Below are positions 49,701 through 59,080 of a DNA stretch of 64,000 nt, in pieces. The notes below the pieces were generated by a model that had not been told where the DNA came from, made no database searches, and saw nothing but the letters and a program-made list of their open reading frames with translations. Every line of letters begins with the position of its first letter. The stretch's first letter is position 1. This stretch comes from Leishmania mexicana MHOM/GT/2001/U1103 (Eukaryota; Euglenozoa; Kinetoplastea; Trypanosomatida; Trypanosomatidae), in contig NC_018333.1 in the NCBI RefSeq assembly GCF_000234665.1, positions 805,001 through 869,000 of the forward strand, given 5' to 3'. Position numbers and translations under genes: made by a program.

Positions 49701-50314
49701 TTCAGAGACACAGCAGCGGAGCCGCCGGCCATGGTAGCATACCCTTCTGATCTCTTGTGACGCTTCCGGATGTGCGATTCGAGTGCGTTCGGACTTGGGT
49801 ACACATTTCCGCAGAAACGGCAGCCTAGTTGACACACCGTGTCCACAGTTCCCCGTGAATGATTCCCCCGTCCCGCCCTGGCAAGAGGTACGTGCGATGG
49901 AGGTGACCTCGCACGCTGCCGCTCCTGTCGGAGCTCACGCAGCTGCTGCTTATACACTGCCACACAATCCCGCAGCTCTATGAGCTCCTCGAAGGCCGAA
50001 GCACTCTCCTCCTCATACCGCCGAAGCTGCGCCGTCGCCTTTTGTGCGCGCCTCTCTTCGTTTTTGCAGCAGTACCTCAGGTACTGCATGGTGCATTGCA
50101 TCGCCTCGATAAGGTGTCTGGCGTTGTCGAGTGCCTGGCATGAAAGAAACCAATCCTGCGGCAACTCAACGCGGTGCCAGCCCATCTGGCGAATTGTCGC
50201 CTCCTTCACATCCCTCGCGCTAGTACCGTCGGCGTTGTACAGAGCCTCACCGTCGACGAGGGAGAGGAAGGCGACATCGCTAGGTGGGTCGCGAAGGCGG
50301 AAGCGAAACCGCAT
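46724..50314 (-). CDS. DZIP1-like C2H2 zinc-finger protein
   Basis: This 1196-residue protein begins with FRFRLRDPPSDVAFLSLVDG, resembling the DZIP1 N-terminal domain (FRFRPR...). A helical region with QALDNARHLIEAMQCTMQYLRYCC (about 60-83) and a coiled coil (about 84-135) follow, then a single C2H2 finger C165-C168-H181-H186 of the form CRFCGNVYPSPNALESHIRK. This order (N-terminal domain, helical stretch, one finger ending HIRKRH) is that of DZIP1/DZIP1L, ciliary transition-zone and basal-body proteins. A short coiled coil recurs near 235-260. The remaining 900 residues are Ser/Pro/Gly/Glu-rich and probably disordered, with an acidic SYSYSDGEDEEDE patch near 1050. The tail is basic and ends KGFLAKLFSKKSI. 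The assignment rests on architecture and short matches; the flagellar role is inference. Confidence 0.7.
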   Translation of the reverse strand: MRFRFRLRDPPSDVAFLSLVDGEALYNADGTSARDVKEATIRQMGWHRVELPQDWFLSCQALDNARHLIEAMQCTMQYLRYCCKNEERRAQKATAQLRRYEEESASAFEELIELRDCVAVYKQQLRELRQERQRARSPPSHVPLARAGRGNHSRGTVDTVCQLGCRFCGNVYPSPNALESHIRKRHKRSEGYATMAGGSAAVSLKQPKHLKQFDATTQVPTSSRQTVSGGLFVDHAPTILQEAADSCGDRDLRREISELRLAVATLMEQQAALQRGMPASCVAVAPQQSAGEAVAAGEAVASTGPLPGLRQCGSRLGEEDILLRIHQELLRTGAELQQLQSAVGSESAQRGRSAADDGSSCNLRYDLPQKQARQEHCDPVAVPRDKRGALTLNPQSIPHCPSRTEGSDGGEAARRRGSVGESLVTVSPITPPAAGRAQAQHALTNREGTTAAPKQKSMDEMPPMASGSPCGTLSDPSASLETKPPAGAKGKMSPSPSSALGLPFGGSSVDGAGAARSHNFLTPQSAPYGPPREFSGITGDRCPGGLGATTRGGDGEQTGSQGPGTTQLVQPSSASQGYLPWMRPGSATALYGSADPGSANRYSSAPIDKATSWTSGCLLPAAEQKVPAQRNVLPTFTTGDATPSPSFAAAEVMTNSKAELIPATSAGAPHRRGFLESNEAALPWEAGRWSSGATQGEQVGVGTVHVVSSQHKVARDEDRARTQLPFCERTQRGTRVAPMPVPNVPDNVPFPGSAVAGAEQPQCSASPLIGPSTQRSPAAVSGAGVAKSSGGGDLRESLTSRPHAPIARAQHSLAATVQAEYSSTSKVIPVVHLVPQAPSEVGDGSLQNPQRRKEEHTRGEKPSSPAVLRQTMLGLDESRQHSTASQQQLRRSGDEDSSESKGSTEDADSYSVEVPPLEGSEQGDAGNGPVSVPLDATGEERSNANEDCFGHLVMEDVSSDKLADPTLYAADAAYATRLPDFRARDDDIEEDASRLMSYNLLKPTDGGERTPSQADPPTAESTPTDWSYYTYSYSYSDGEDEEDEAGTAQEGIPVKLRIDDGGQETQQASAIHDTAAASFPEAASHAGVTPMAYTVAARTSGEVAAQREDVGKAGAEKLKKSRQGVKGETRLSADQQGAPNPQQQPPARVGRGGKPATDESAIVPRHHSSQLSDTVPQQVGKKGKGFLAKLFSKKSI

Positions 50315-50929
50315 AGCACGCGACTTCGCAGAGAGCGCTATCCTCTTTTGGTGCGCTGCTACCCCTTTGCAGTCACTTCTTGATGCGTTGGTGCGATCCT
50401 TCTCGATGGCGGATCGGCGTTGCCTGAAAAGAAAAGGCTTCGATGTGCGCGCGCGAGGAGCGCTCTTTGCATGCGCATCTGCGTACGTATCCGTCTATGG
50501 CGCTGGCAGTGATGGCGCACTCCTGTGGAGGCTGTAGGATGACGGACACGTGACCCAATGAGGAACACTACAGCGCTTCCTTTCCGGGTGAGAAGAACAC
50601 GGGAGAAAGACCCGCCGTTGGCAGAGACTACGGGGAGTGTCCAGACGTTTTGAGTCGATGAAGTATGAGGGTGCCCCACACTCAGACCAATGCTTGCGTG
50701 TGCGCTTGTGTGTGTGAGAGAGAGGGGTGCATGAAGAGTGGGCTGGCAAACAGTTGTGAGGCCAAACACGGAGCGAAGCGAAGGAATGCAGCGACAACAG
50801 CAGTATGATGCACAAGCGAGCCGTAAAACACCTTCCGGACTCACTTCGAAGAGTGAAGAAAAAACAACAACAGAGCACTGCATGCCGCGCAGCTCCGACA
50901 GCGATCACGTAAGGATGTCCCGATACAGA

Positions 50930-51480
50930 CCGTAACCCCTTTCTTCTTCCGCCGCAGGTTTCCAGGTTTCACCGCAAAAACCGTAATCCCTGACCACCAC
51001 CGGGGAACTTGTCCGCATTGACACCATGCTGGACGACTTGCTTTCTTCGTTGCATATTTTATTTCTAAATGTACTTAGGAGCTACAGTTTTTCTATGAAA
51101 GCATGGTACGACTTAACCCGACTGCGATTTTTCTTCTTCAACGCGTCTATTTGACCGCGAAAAAGTCCGCTGAAGTATACCCCCGCCACCGCAGCCCACC
51201 TGCCACTTCTGCACCACAGCTGAGTCCTGGACGTCTCGGACGACCCGTCCCGCCATGGAATCGGGGTCATGCACCTAACGGACTCTTCTTGTCCTTCTTC
51301 GGCCCTTCTTCCGACCTGTGCAGTACCATAGGCACCAGACGGTGACCCGGTTTCCCTGCACGCCTTGAATCGATGTGGATAGCGTGCAAGGTTCTGCTTC
51401 ATGGCTCAGGCATTCGACTCCATCGCTTGAGTACTCGGAGGGGGTGGTCTCGGTGGATGCCGAATGAGTTCAAGGAAGAA
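50930..51480. other. Compositionally atypical intergenic segment with a 106-codon frame
   Basis: This stretch lacks the purine/pyrimidine strand bias of the surrounding spacer. It holds a minus-strand frame of 106 codons (51082-51402, Arg/Gly/Ser-rich, Lys-rich end LKKKNRSRVK). The third-position GC is mixed, unlike the GC-rich neighbours, so it is probably not a gene. It may be old inserted sequence, but I see no diagnostic motif. Confidence 0.3.
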
Positions 51481-51773
51481 CTTTATCGGATCCAGGTCAG
51501 CACTCTGGGAAGCCGTCTGCAGAAAAACTGCAACCGCTACACGTGCAACGCCTGCGAAAAAAAAAGCACACAAAAAACAACCAAAAAGCATTTCACAAGT
51601 AAACAAAGTGTTAGCTATTTGGGGGGGGGGAAGTGACAAGTCGTTGCTTCTGCCATGGCTACAAAAGACACACACAAAAAAGCGCGACACCGAACACACA
51701 ACAACCAACGAGGGGGCGCCTGTGGTGTGAGGGAGGTAAGAGCAACGGCTCTCCGTAAGTGAAACGTGCCCAT

Positions 51774-52285
51774 TCTCTGCCGTGCCACACGACCTCAAGT
51801 CCGCTCGATCCCACCGACCCTGTCACAGGGCCCCCATGCGCCTGGTCCAAAGCAGTGCTAGACATACGCAAAGTACAGCAATGCGGCAACACAGGCACCT
51901 GCGAACACGACCCGTGCCTCAAACTCCACCCCGCACAGGCGCCTCAGACCCTCCCCCTTCCCCCACACACACGAGTAGGCCAGTGGGAGGGGGCCGGGTA
52001 ATAGATTGCGTTCGAGTCACGCTGACACTCTGCCCATCATGTGGATGAAACAAGCATGTGCACGGTCGCAGGTCTCCCTGCCGCCACGCCGTCCATCACC
52101 TCGCTGCCGACATGAATAGCGATAAGTCACTCTGGGCTCCCTACGTCGTCGGCACTTGGACCCTGTTTCAAAACCAGACGTGGCTTGGGATCGGCAGGGG
52201 ATAGCGGTCCTGCCTGGGCTTCCACTCTGAGTGAGAGGGAAAACGGGTGCCAGTGAGCACTGGAGGATACCACGCGCGGAGGGGT
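51774..52285 (-). repeat. 512-bp repeat, copy B (SIDER-like), inverted partner at 27008-27519
   Basis: This is the exact reverse complement of copy A over 512 bases. It lies in the 3' flank of S1P lyase, whose stop codon is at 53347. No flanking target-site duplication and no A-rich tail is obvious at either end. Confidence 0.9.
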
Positions 52286-53346
52286 GTGTATCCTCTCTGC
52301 ATCAGTGAGGGGTGGAGAAAGCGAGACGGCGATACAACGAGCGTAGTGCCCTTAAAAAAAAGGCGATGAAATTTCCACTGAGCGGGAGAGTTGTGTGACA
52401 CCTGCACAAGAGCAACCGGCAGCGGAAGAGACCACCGCAGATTCTTGGCGCCGTCAAAGGATTGCAGTTGAAGCAAACACAGATTCCGTGGGAAAGCAAT
52501 AGCACGTCACGCGCGCACACATGCATGACACTAAACTCGAGCGAGTGCATACACAAGAGATGCATGCGCGAGTGAAACGCGAAGCACAAAAGTCAACATA
52601 GAGAGAAGAAGGCAATGTATACGTGGAGGGCACGTGGGGAAGAGGGAGGGGAACGGTGAGCGAAGAGATCCACGCACACAGACACCTGCAGCGCACATGC
52701 TCAAGTCCGTGCATCGAGGATGTGTGTGCACCTCTTCGAAAAGCAACGACACAAAAAAAAACGGAGCGTCTTCGATTAAAGTATGAATAAGAAAACGAAG
52801 AACGGGACGCACAAGAAAGCAGGAAGGGAGGAAGGGCAGCAATGTGTATCCAAGAAAACCCCCACAAAGCTGAGTGCCGCACACCTCAAAGAAAGCCACC
52901 AATGAGGGAACGATCACCCGCAGAGGCGCGCGCGCACACACACACGAATGCGGGCACGCCAAGTCTCAGAGAGGTCGAGGGAGGGGGTGGGGCGTAGAAG
53001 TGGGTGCACAATTTTCTTCTGTTTCGTTTGCACAGGTAGGAGAAATGGCGGACTCCTCGAGTCAAAGACGTGGAACGGGCAGTTGGGGGAGGGTGGCGGT
53101 GTTTACCTGCATAGTTCAACCATGTCCATACGGGACGGGTCATCTTCTTCAGTGATAGTGAGGCTTCCGTTCCCGTCCAGAAAGCGAGAGGAAAAGTTGC
53201 GCAGGGGTACGGATCGCTCTCTCTTAAAGGGTGTCTCGCTGTCCATCGCTCTCGCCGCGCGCCTCCGCGAAGACGCTGGACCTAGACACGCCAGAACGTT
53301 TTCGTCTGCCATTGGTGCAGCAGACCCACACATGTTCCTGCAAACA

Positions 53347-54960
53347 TCAAGCTTTGTAGTAGGTGTTGAGGAACTCGCGAAGCACATCCTTGACGATCGT
53401 CCGATCGGGAACGCGCTGCGCCGTGCCGTAGAGCGTGCCGCTCGACTCAGCGAGTACGGGTTTCTTTCCATCGGCGATGAGCTTCTCGCTCTCGGCAAAG
53501 AGGGTGGCACCTATCTCCTTCACATCGCTCAGGAAGCGTGCCGTGACTGCCGGTGGCGTCTGCAGCAGTGTCACACTAAACTGCAAACCCGGTGGGAACT
53601 GGAGGGTGTTCAGCACCCACTCGCGTAACTTGAGATCTTCACCGAGGCGGAATATGTCGATCACATTGCTTGTAAAGGCGAAGACGCTCGCGGTTGGCTC
53701 ACCAATAATGCTTATGTAGGGCAGCTTGCTCAACTCATTCGTCATCGTCTCGCGCGTCGTGACGATTTTGTTGCAACAATCGACGTAGCCCTCCATACCC
53801 ATACGCACCATCGCCGCCCACGTGCCGGCAATCACGTTTCCTGGCTTTGACCCACTCACAGCAGGCGAGCAGTACATGCCGCCTGGCCATTCCGCAACAC
53901 AGCAGAACTGGAAGCTGCGCAGCTCCTTCGACCGGTACATCACCGTCGACGTCCCTTTAGGCGCGTAGCCGTACTTGTGCGTGTCGCAGGAGATCGACGT
54001 GACGCCGCGATTGCGGAAGTCCACGACCGGCGCCGCACGTCCAGTCCTCTCGAGGAAGGGCATGATGAAGCCGCCCAGGCAGCAGTCGACGTGCATGCCG
54101 ATGTTGTGCTTGTAGGCCATCTCTGCAATCTCCTCGATGGGGTCGACGACACCATGCGGAAAGTTTGGCGCCGACGCAGCGACAGCGATCGTGTCGTACC
54201 GGATGTACTTCTCCATCTCCTTGGGATCCACGCGGCCGGTGGTCGCCAGCACCGGTACCTTGATGAGATCAATGCCAAAGTACTCTGCCCCCTTGTCGAA
54301 GGCGGGGTGAATGGTGATGGGCGCCACCACGGACGGGTGCTCGATCCCGCGTGTCTTGCGTCCCCAGTCGCGGTACGTCTTAAGGGCCATCATGATGCTC
54401 TCCGTGCCTCCTGACGTCACGACGCCGCCGGCGTCCGGAAGTAAATGGCCATTGTACATGTGCAGCACCATGGATACAATCTCCGCCTCCATCTTGCGCG
54501 TCGCGCCGAAGATGTCGCTGTGCAACGGGTTGCTCCACTGGAAGATGGCCATAACGTCGTTTATAAAGGCGGTGTGCGATGCGCCACCGTGGTAGACGGC
54601 TCCACTGAAGAAACCCTTTTCGTAGCTGAGGTCAAGGTCGTGGTGAAGCTGGGTGACCAGCTGCAGCACCTCCGCCTCAGCGCGGGACTTTTCCGGCAGG
54701 GTGAGGGCTTTGAACTCACCTTCAGTCGACGGCATCTTCACAGAACTCACCACCTTCTTGACCTGCTTTCGGATTATGGGAGCTGCTAGAATGCGGACGC
54801 CGCGCCACACCGCCTGGTAGCTGCGCGTCGTCAAGCGGCCATCGCGGAAGCAGTCCACAGCGACGCGCACAGCGATGGCACCGGTGAGCGTGATGACAAC
54901 AACCTGCGTCGGACTTTTGTCCTTCAGCCGCTCGTTGAGGTACTGGGAAATGGTCGTCAT
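53347..54960 (-). CDS. SPL: Sphingosine-1-phosphate lyase
   Basis: This 537-residue, PLP-dependent lyase cleaves sphingosine-1-phosphate to phosphoethanolamine and a fatty aldehyde, in the endoplasmic reticulum membrane. Residues 16-34 (VVVITLTGAIAVRVAVDCF) form a likely membrane anchor. Family motifs are all present: SGAVYHGG (about 119), HSDIFGATRKMEAEI (about 147), TSGGTESIM (about 182), the aspartate in MHVDCCLGGF (about 289) and the PLP lysine in CDTHKYGYAPKG (Lys329). The C-terminus ends NTYYKA. In Leishmania this reaction is a source of ethanolamine for phospholipid synthesis. An acceptor AG at 55001-55002 gives a 5' UTR of about 40 nt and supports the ATG at 54960, though an in-frame codon exists 30 bases upstream. 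Confidence 0.95.
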   Translation of the reverse strand: MTTISQYLNERLKDKSPTQVVVITLTGAIAVRVAVDCFRDGRLTTRSYQAVWRGVRILAAPIIRKQVKKVVSSVKMPSTEGEFKALTLPEKSRAEAEVLQLVTQLHHDLDLSYEKGFFSGAVYHGGASHTAFINDVMAIFQWSNPLHSDIFGATRKMEAEIVSMVLHMYNGHLLPDAGGVVTSGGTESIMMALKTYRDWGRKTRGIEHPSVVAPITIHPAFDKGAEYFGIDLIKVPVLATTGRVDPKEMEKYIRYDTIAVAASAPNFPHGVVDPIEEIAEMAYKHNIGMHVDCCLGGFIMPFLERTGRAAPVVDFRNRGVTSISCDTHKYGYAPKGTSTVMYRSKELRSFQFCCVAEWPGGMYCSPAVSGSKPGNVIAGTWAAMVRMGMEGYVDCCNKIVTTRETMTNELSKLPYISIIGEPTASVFAFTSNVIDIFRLGEDLKLREWVLNTLQFPPGLQFSVTLLQTPPAVTARFLSDVKEIGATLFAESEKLIADGKKPVLAESSGTLYGTAQRVPDRTIVKDVLREFLNTYYKA

Positions 54961-57398
54961 GGTGACTCCGTCGTACGTGCGCCGCAGCACACAGTCAGTG
55001 CTTGACGATAGAGGTAGGGAGGGAGGGAGGGAGTGGGCGTTGTTGTGAAAAAGGTGTCTTTAGGGGGGCGCTTCAAGAGAAGCTTCTGATGGCGCGATGA
55101 GGGTCGAGGAACGACAAAAGCAAACGAACAAAAAAAAAACAGAAAAAATAGTGGAGTGGTCCAACGCGGCAACTTGAATGATTCCCTTCGAAGCTGAACG
55201 AATGAGTGCAGACGGACGGCTTCAGCTCTTCCTTCGGCATGCGTACGTGTGTTCTATTTATCGGAGTTACAGGCAAGAGAGAACAAGTGAGAGAGAGAGA
55301 CGGAAAAACAACGTCAGTGACGATCAAGACGGCTACATCGACGTCGCAGTAAGCCACGCCTTAGCTTCAATAGATGAGAATCTCTCTCCGGGTGTCAAAG
55401 GTCGTTCCCTTATTGGAGGGTCGGCTTCGACCAGGTAGCGCACACCCAACACAACTTTAGATAGAAAAAAAATAAGAAGTTGAAGCAAAGGTATCGCAGA
55501 AACCGAAGGAGCAGGTCAATGAGCCGGTGTGCAAGCACGAGCAACAGGGATGAAAGTCAAATGTTGTGAGGTGAGCAGGTGAGGGGAAGAGAAGGGGGGG
55601 GTGAACAGAGCTGAGATTGAAGCAATAATGTGTGTTTTGGCGAGGTCGAGCCCAAATACTAAGGAGGTGAGAATTGAGATAGGGTAGAATCGGTGTGCAG
55701 CGAATGCTAGAGGGAGAACGTGCCGAAAGAAGCCGAGGGCTCGTTTGATGGTGATAGTGATGAGGAGAATGCCAGGGCGGGCGGGGGAGGGGGGAACCGA
55801 AATGGAGTCTCAGGCAGTCACACGCTCCACTACAGAGCACACAACACGGACACACAGAGACGCACCTATCCAAAGAAAGAAAAACGAAACCGAGAAGAGA
55901 TTGGGAAAAAGAAAAAGGGAAGTCGGGAGAGAGGGGTGTAAAATCGACACTGAAGACTATAGATCATACACATGCTAAAGGCGGCGCAAAGTGTGGAGTG
56001 GGTGCGGAGGATAAAGAGGCCCACGAGGGAACGAGAAAGGACGGGAAAGAGGTGAGGGGAGAGAGAGTCAGAGTGGAGCAGAGCAGTCATGGCTGTCAGC
56101 AGCCAGCAAGGAAAGACGTCATCGCAACCCGTGCTCTAAAGATCGCGTGATGGAGAAAAGGACCGATATCTGCGATACTCCTTTTGCATCCGTAATCCGG
56201 GGACATACATGGATCATCAGAATTCCCTCAAAGTCAGGGGCCGCCGCGACTCGGTGCAAAACACACCCCGAGAATCCATCCTAACCGCAGTGTTCCTTGC
56301 CCCTCTCTCTCGTGAAGACAAAGGGCGACCGTCGACTAAAACACTCGTAGACACTAAGAGAACATCCCAGCATCTCCTTTACCATGCTCTTCGTTCGCCT
56401 CGATGAGCGTGCGAGTACGCTGTTGATTCGCACAGGTGGGCGAGAGGAGGCAGAGCAGGGCAGGGAGGTGCGGGAGGGCATAGGGGAGGAGAGGCGTAGA
56501 CACACTCCTTTCTTGCTCGGCAGACGGCGGGGTAGATGAGCAACGACCGCAATGAGCGGAAAAACACAAAACAAAAGAACACACACACGCACACCCTCCG
56601 GCACACGGACCTCAGGTAGGATCAGACCGTCCATAGGGGAGAAAGTCAAGTCCCGCTCGTGGCAGCCGTTGCGTCTATGGTGTATAAGCACATGAATGAA
56701 AAACGAGAGACGAAGAAAAAAAGAGCTTTGTGGAAACGCAGTAACGCTAGACCCGTCAACAACACCGTCCTCTGCGGAGGGAGTGCGCGCTGCCCCCTTC
56801 TCGCCCTCCCTCCCCCCTCCCCTGGAAACGCTCCCGCCATCTCGCGCTTCCTTCCACGCCTGATTCCGGAGAAAGCAATGCATCCTTCTGTTCCCGTTTG
56901 CGCTACACGGAGAGACACGCCGCACCGCAGCCCACAAAGCGAGAAAACGGCTGAGTAGGCTCGGAGAGCTCAGGGAGAAGAAGAGGTGCGGGAAAGATGC
57001 AGAGGGCCAGTCGCATATGGGAGCCAAGTTCAGCTTTCCGCCTACACTTTTGTTGCCTTTCCCCCGTCACGGACGGACAGGGAGGGAGAAAGCAACAAAA
57101 ACAGCTCGGCAGTGAACACGCAAGAACGGATTGTACCGCGCCAGCCACAGGACACCCGGGGCACGGCTACCCCTGACGACAGCCAAGCAGAAATCGTCAC
57201 ATGTCTTCCTGCGTCACCAACACCGCAACCTCTGCAAAACAAGAAACACACACACAAGGACGTGTCACGGTGCACGGCACAGGGAGCCAAACACCCCAGT
57301 CGTACGAGTCCGTAGTCGTCCCCCTCTCCTCCGTTGTGACGAGCGTGTTCAAATCATCTCGTAGGGCATACTGCACCCGTCCACACTGGCACTTCTGC
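54961..57398. other. Intergenic region, no gene seen
   Basis: It carries the S1P lyase acceptor (55001-55002) fed by a GGGA-type tract (55009-55035), an A-run near 55129-55138, and purine-rich plus-strand DNA at 55870-56075. The 248-codon minus frame at 56281-57027 is Ser/Arg/Phe-rich low complexity and is not accepted. Confidence 0.6.
55001..55002 (-). promoter_or_regulatory. Likely spliced-leader acceptor AG for S1P lyase
   Basis: The minus strand reads four CCCT-type units, then ACCTCTATCGTCAAG with no earlier AG. It lies 41 nt upstream of the ATG at 54960. Confidence 0.55.
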
Positions 57399-59036
57399 CT
57401 AGAAGAGGATGGTGAGAGACTCGCCGGGGTAAAAGATAAAGCAAGCAGCGATGCGGGGGTGCAGGTCGGACACCACGACGCCGCGATCGTCACTGTCGTT
57501 CACGACGATTCGCAGGGTGCCTTGCACGCCATCGTACAAGAAACGAATACGATCACCGTTTCGACACACGGGGAGGCGGCGAACTGCAGCTGTGTAGCGG
57601 CCGATTCGACCGTCAATCACGTCGGCGCAGGCCGCCTTCCAGTAGAACCCCTCCGGTACCTCTGAGGCCTGCGACGTCTTTTCGACCACGCCAATGAAGG
57701 TGTCGGAAATGGAGTCGAGGCGCACCTGCCACGACACCACACTACGGTCCTCTGGGAACTGGCCAAGGAGTGTTTGGAACATCTCTTTGCTGCGCACGCC
57801 AATCTGCGTATCCCTGCCGCCGCTGGCGACGCACCGCAGTCGCACTCCTTCGGCCAGAACGGTCGCCTCCACATCGTCGTCGACGGGGAAGGTGAGTCGC
57901 AGCGGCGTCGATAGGGTATTTCCGGCGAAGGGGGAGACAGAGCCGCCGTTCATGGACAAGTTGCTCGCCGTGCTATGCCTGACAGATCGGTTCAGTCTAG
58001 GGAAGATGGGTTGGTTGTGTTCTATCGTTTGCAAATCTAAGCCAATGTCGAGGCTGGTCAACGTCATCTCGCCCAGGCTGACCACCTTGAAGCCGCTCCC
58101 CGTCACGGCGGGCAGATCCGTGTTGAGACACTTGCCAAACTGCGAGTGACGCTTCAGCACCTCGTCGTCTGTGCCGCCGTTATGAATCGTTCGAAACTGC
58201 AGGAGAGTCTCGTTGACGCTGTTCAGCTTGTCGAGGTACTGCCGCCGCGACGTCGTCAACGCAGCATCACCGCTATCGCGAAGGTTTGTCAGGGTGCGCC
58301 GCACCTCCAACTCGCGCTGCATGAGCTGCTGCTTGAACGCCTCGAAGCGCTCTGTCACTATGTTCTCGACCGCGTCGTACGTGTCGGAGTAGAGCACCGA
58401 GACGCGATTCATCTCCGCCGCCTGTTGCTCTAATCGGTGCTTGACCTCGAGGAGAGATTCCATGTCACGCGACAGCTGCTGTCGCGCCTCTGCAGCGGCC
58501 ACCGCCACTGTCATGTGGAGGTGGTCGCGATGCGGCCCAACCTGCAGGCAGTAGGCGCAGCACACCTGCCGGCACTGAGAGCAAAAAAACTCCGCTCGGT
58601 ACTCCTCATGTCCACGCAGCGGGCATCGTGGGATGAAGTTACGACTCGACTCGCTAAGTTTGCCAATGGCATGATCACGCTTGGCGCTGTTCTTGTGCAC
58701 AGCAATGCAGCAGTCCTCACAGTACACGCACATGCACTCACCACACTGCACTTTAGCAGACGTCGTCTCGCACCACTGGCACTTCGGCGAATTGGATGTG
58801 CCGAGCGCCAGTACCTCGACATACACCTCCGCCTCGTGGTCAGCGTACTGCGCGAGATTGTGCGAGTGTACCTCGGTGTAGGAAGTGGCACATAACGGGC
58901 ACTGAAAGCCGTTGTTCGCATTCTCGGAAAGTAGTCTGCGGACGCAACCGGTGCAGAAGGAGTGGTGGCAGTCGAACGTCAGCGGGTGATCGAGCACGTT
59001 GAAGCAGATACCACATGTGATGACACGCGCGGGCAT
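57399..59036 (-). CDS. TRIM-like RING / B-box / coiled-coil protein with SPRY-like C-terminus
   Basis: This 545-residue protein has a canonical C3HC4 RING (C8, C11, C23, H25, C28, C31, C46, C49), two B-box-type zinc sites (about 86-114 and 138-172, with CQWC, CGEC, CEDCC and CPLRGH, CSQC, CAYC), a long coiled coil (about 180-300), and a C-terminal beta-rich region (about 365-545) resembling a SPRY domain (VVSWQVRLDSISDTFIGVVEK, RIRFLYDGVQGTLRIVVND). This is the domain order of TRIM E3 ubiquitin ligases. The RING is intact, so ubiquitin ligase activity is likely; the target is unknown. The ATG at 59036 starts MPARVITCGIC with the RING at once, as in TRIM proteins. A (TG)n tract lies immediately upstream (59044-59079). 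Confidence 0.85.
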   Translation of the reverse strand: MPARVITCGICFNVLDHPLTFDCHHSFCTGCVRRLLSENANNGFQCPLCATSYTEVHSHNLAQYADHEAEVYVEVLALGTSNSPKCQWCETTSAKVQCGECMCVYCEDCCIAVHKNSAKRDHAIGKLSESSRNFIPRCPLRGHEEYRAEFFCSQCRQVCCAYCLQVGPHRDHLHMTVAVAAAEARQQLSRDMESLLEVKHRLEQQAAEMNRVSVLYSDTYDAVENIVTERFEAFKQQLMQRELEVRRTLTNLRDSGDAALTTSRRQYLDKLNSVNETLLQFRTIHNGGTDDEVLKRHSQFGKCLNTDLPAVTGSGFKVVSLGEMTLTSLDIGLDLQTIEHNQPIFPRLNRSVRHSTASNLSMNGGSVSPFAGNTLSTPLRLTFPVDDDVEATVLAEGVRLRCVASGGRDTQIGVRSKEMFQTLLGQFPEDRSVVSWQVRLDSISDTFIGVVEKTSQASEVPEGFYWKAACADVIDGRIGRYTAAVRRLPVCRNGDRIRFLYDGVQGTLRIVVNDSDDRGVVVSDLHPRIAACFIFYPGESLTILF

Positions 59037-59039
59037 GAT

Positions 59040-59043
<4 letters not shown>

Positions 59044-59079
<36 letters not shown>
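59044..59079. repeat. (TG)18 dinucleotide repeat directly upstream of the TRIM-like gene
   Basis: About 18 uninterrupted TG units on the plus strand, so (CA)18 on the transcribed-sense strand, end 7 nt before the ATG. The first AG after the preceding pyrimidine tract (opposite 59095-59106) is at 59041-59042, leaving only 4 nt of leader if used. Confidence 0.95.

Positions 59080-59080
<1 letters not shown>

Larger units (their letters stand above)
50315..53346. other. Long intergenic region holding repeat copy B and an atypical segment
   Basis: This 3-kb spacer lies between S1P lyase and the DZIP1-like gene. It contains repeat copy B (51774-52285), an acceptor candidate for the DZIP1-like gene (AG at 50424-50425), and a segment of different base texture at about 50930-51480. 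Purine-rich plus-strand tracts lie at 52600-52900. No gene is supported. Confidence 0.6.

Noticed and set aside
27008..52285. A composite transposon bounded by inverted repeats
   Set aside because: The enclosed genes are ordinary trypanosomatid genes in the same orientation and composition as their neighbours, and no transposase or integrase is present.
56281..57027. 248-codon minus-strand frame downstream of the TRIM-like gene
   Set aside because: Low-complexity Ser/Arg/Phe content and no domain. It lies in the purine/pyrimidine-biased spacer.
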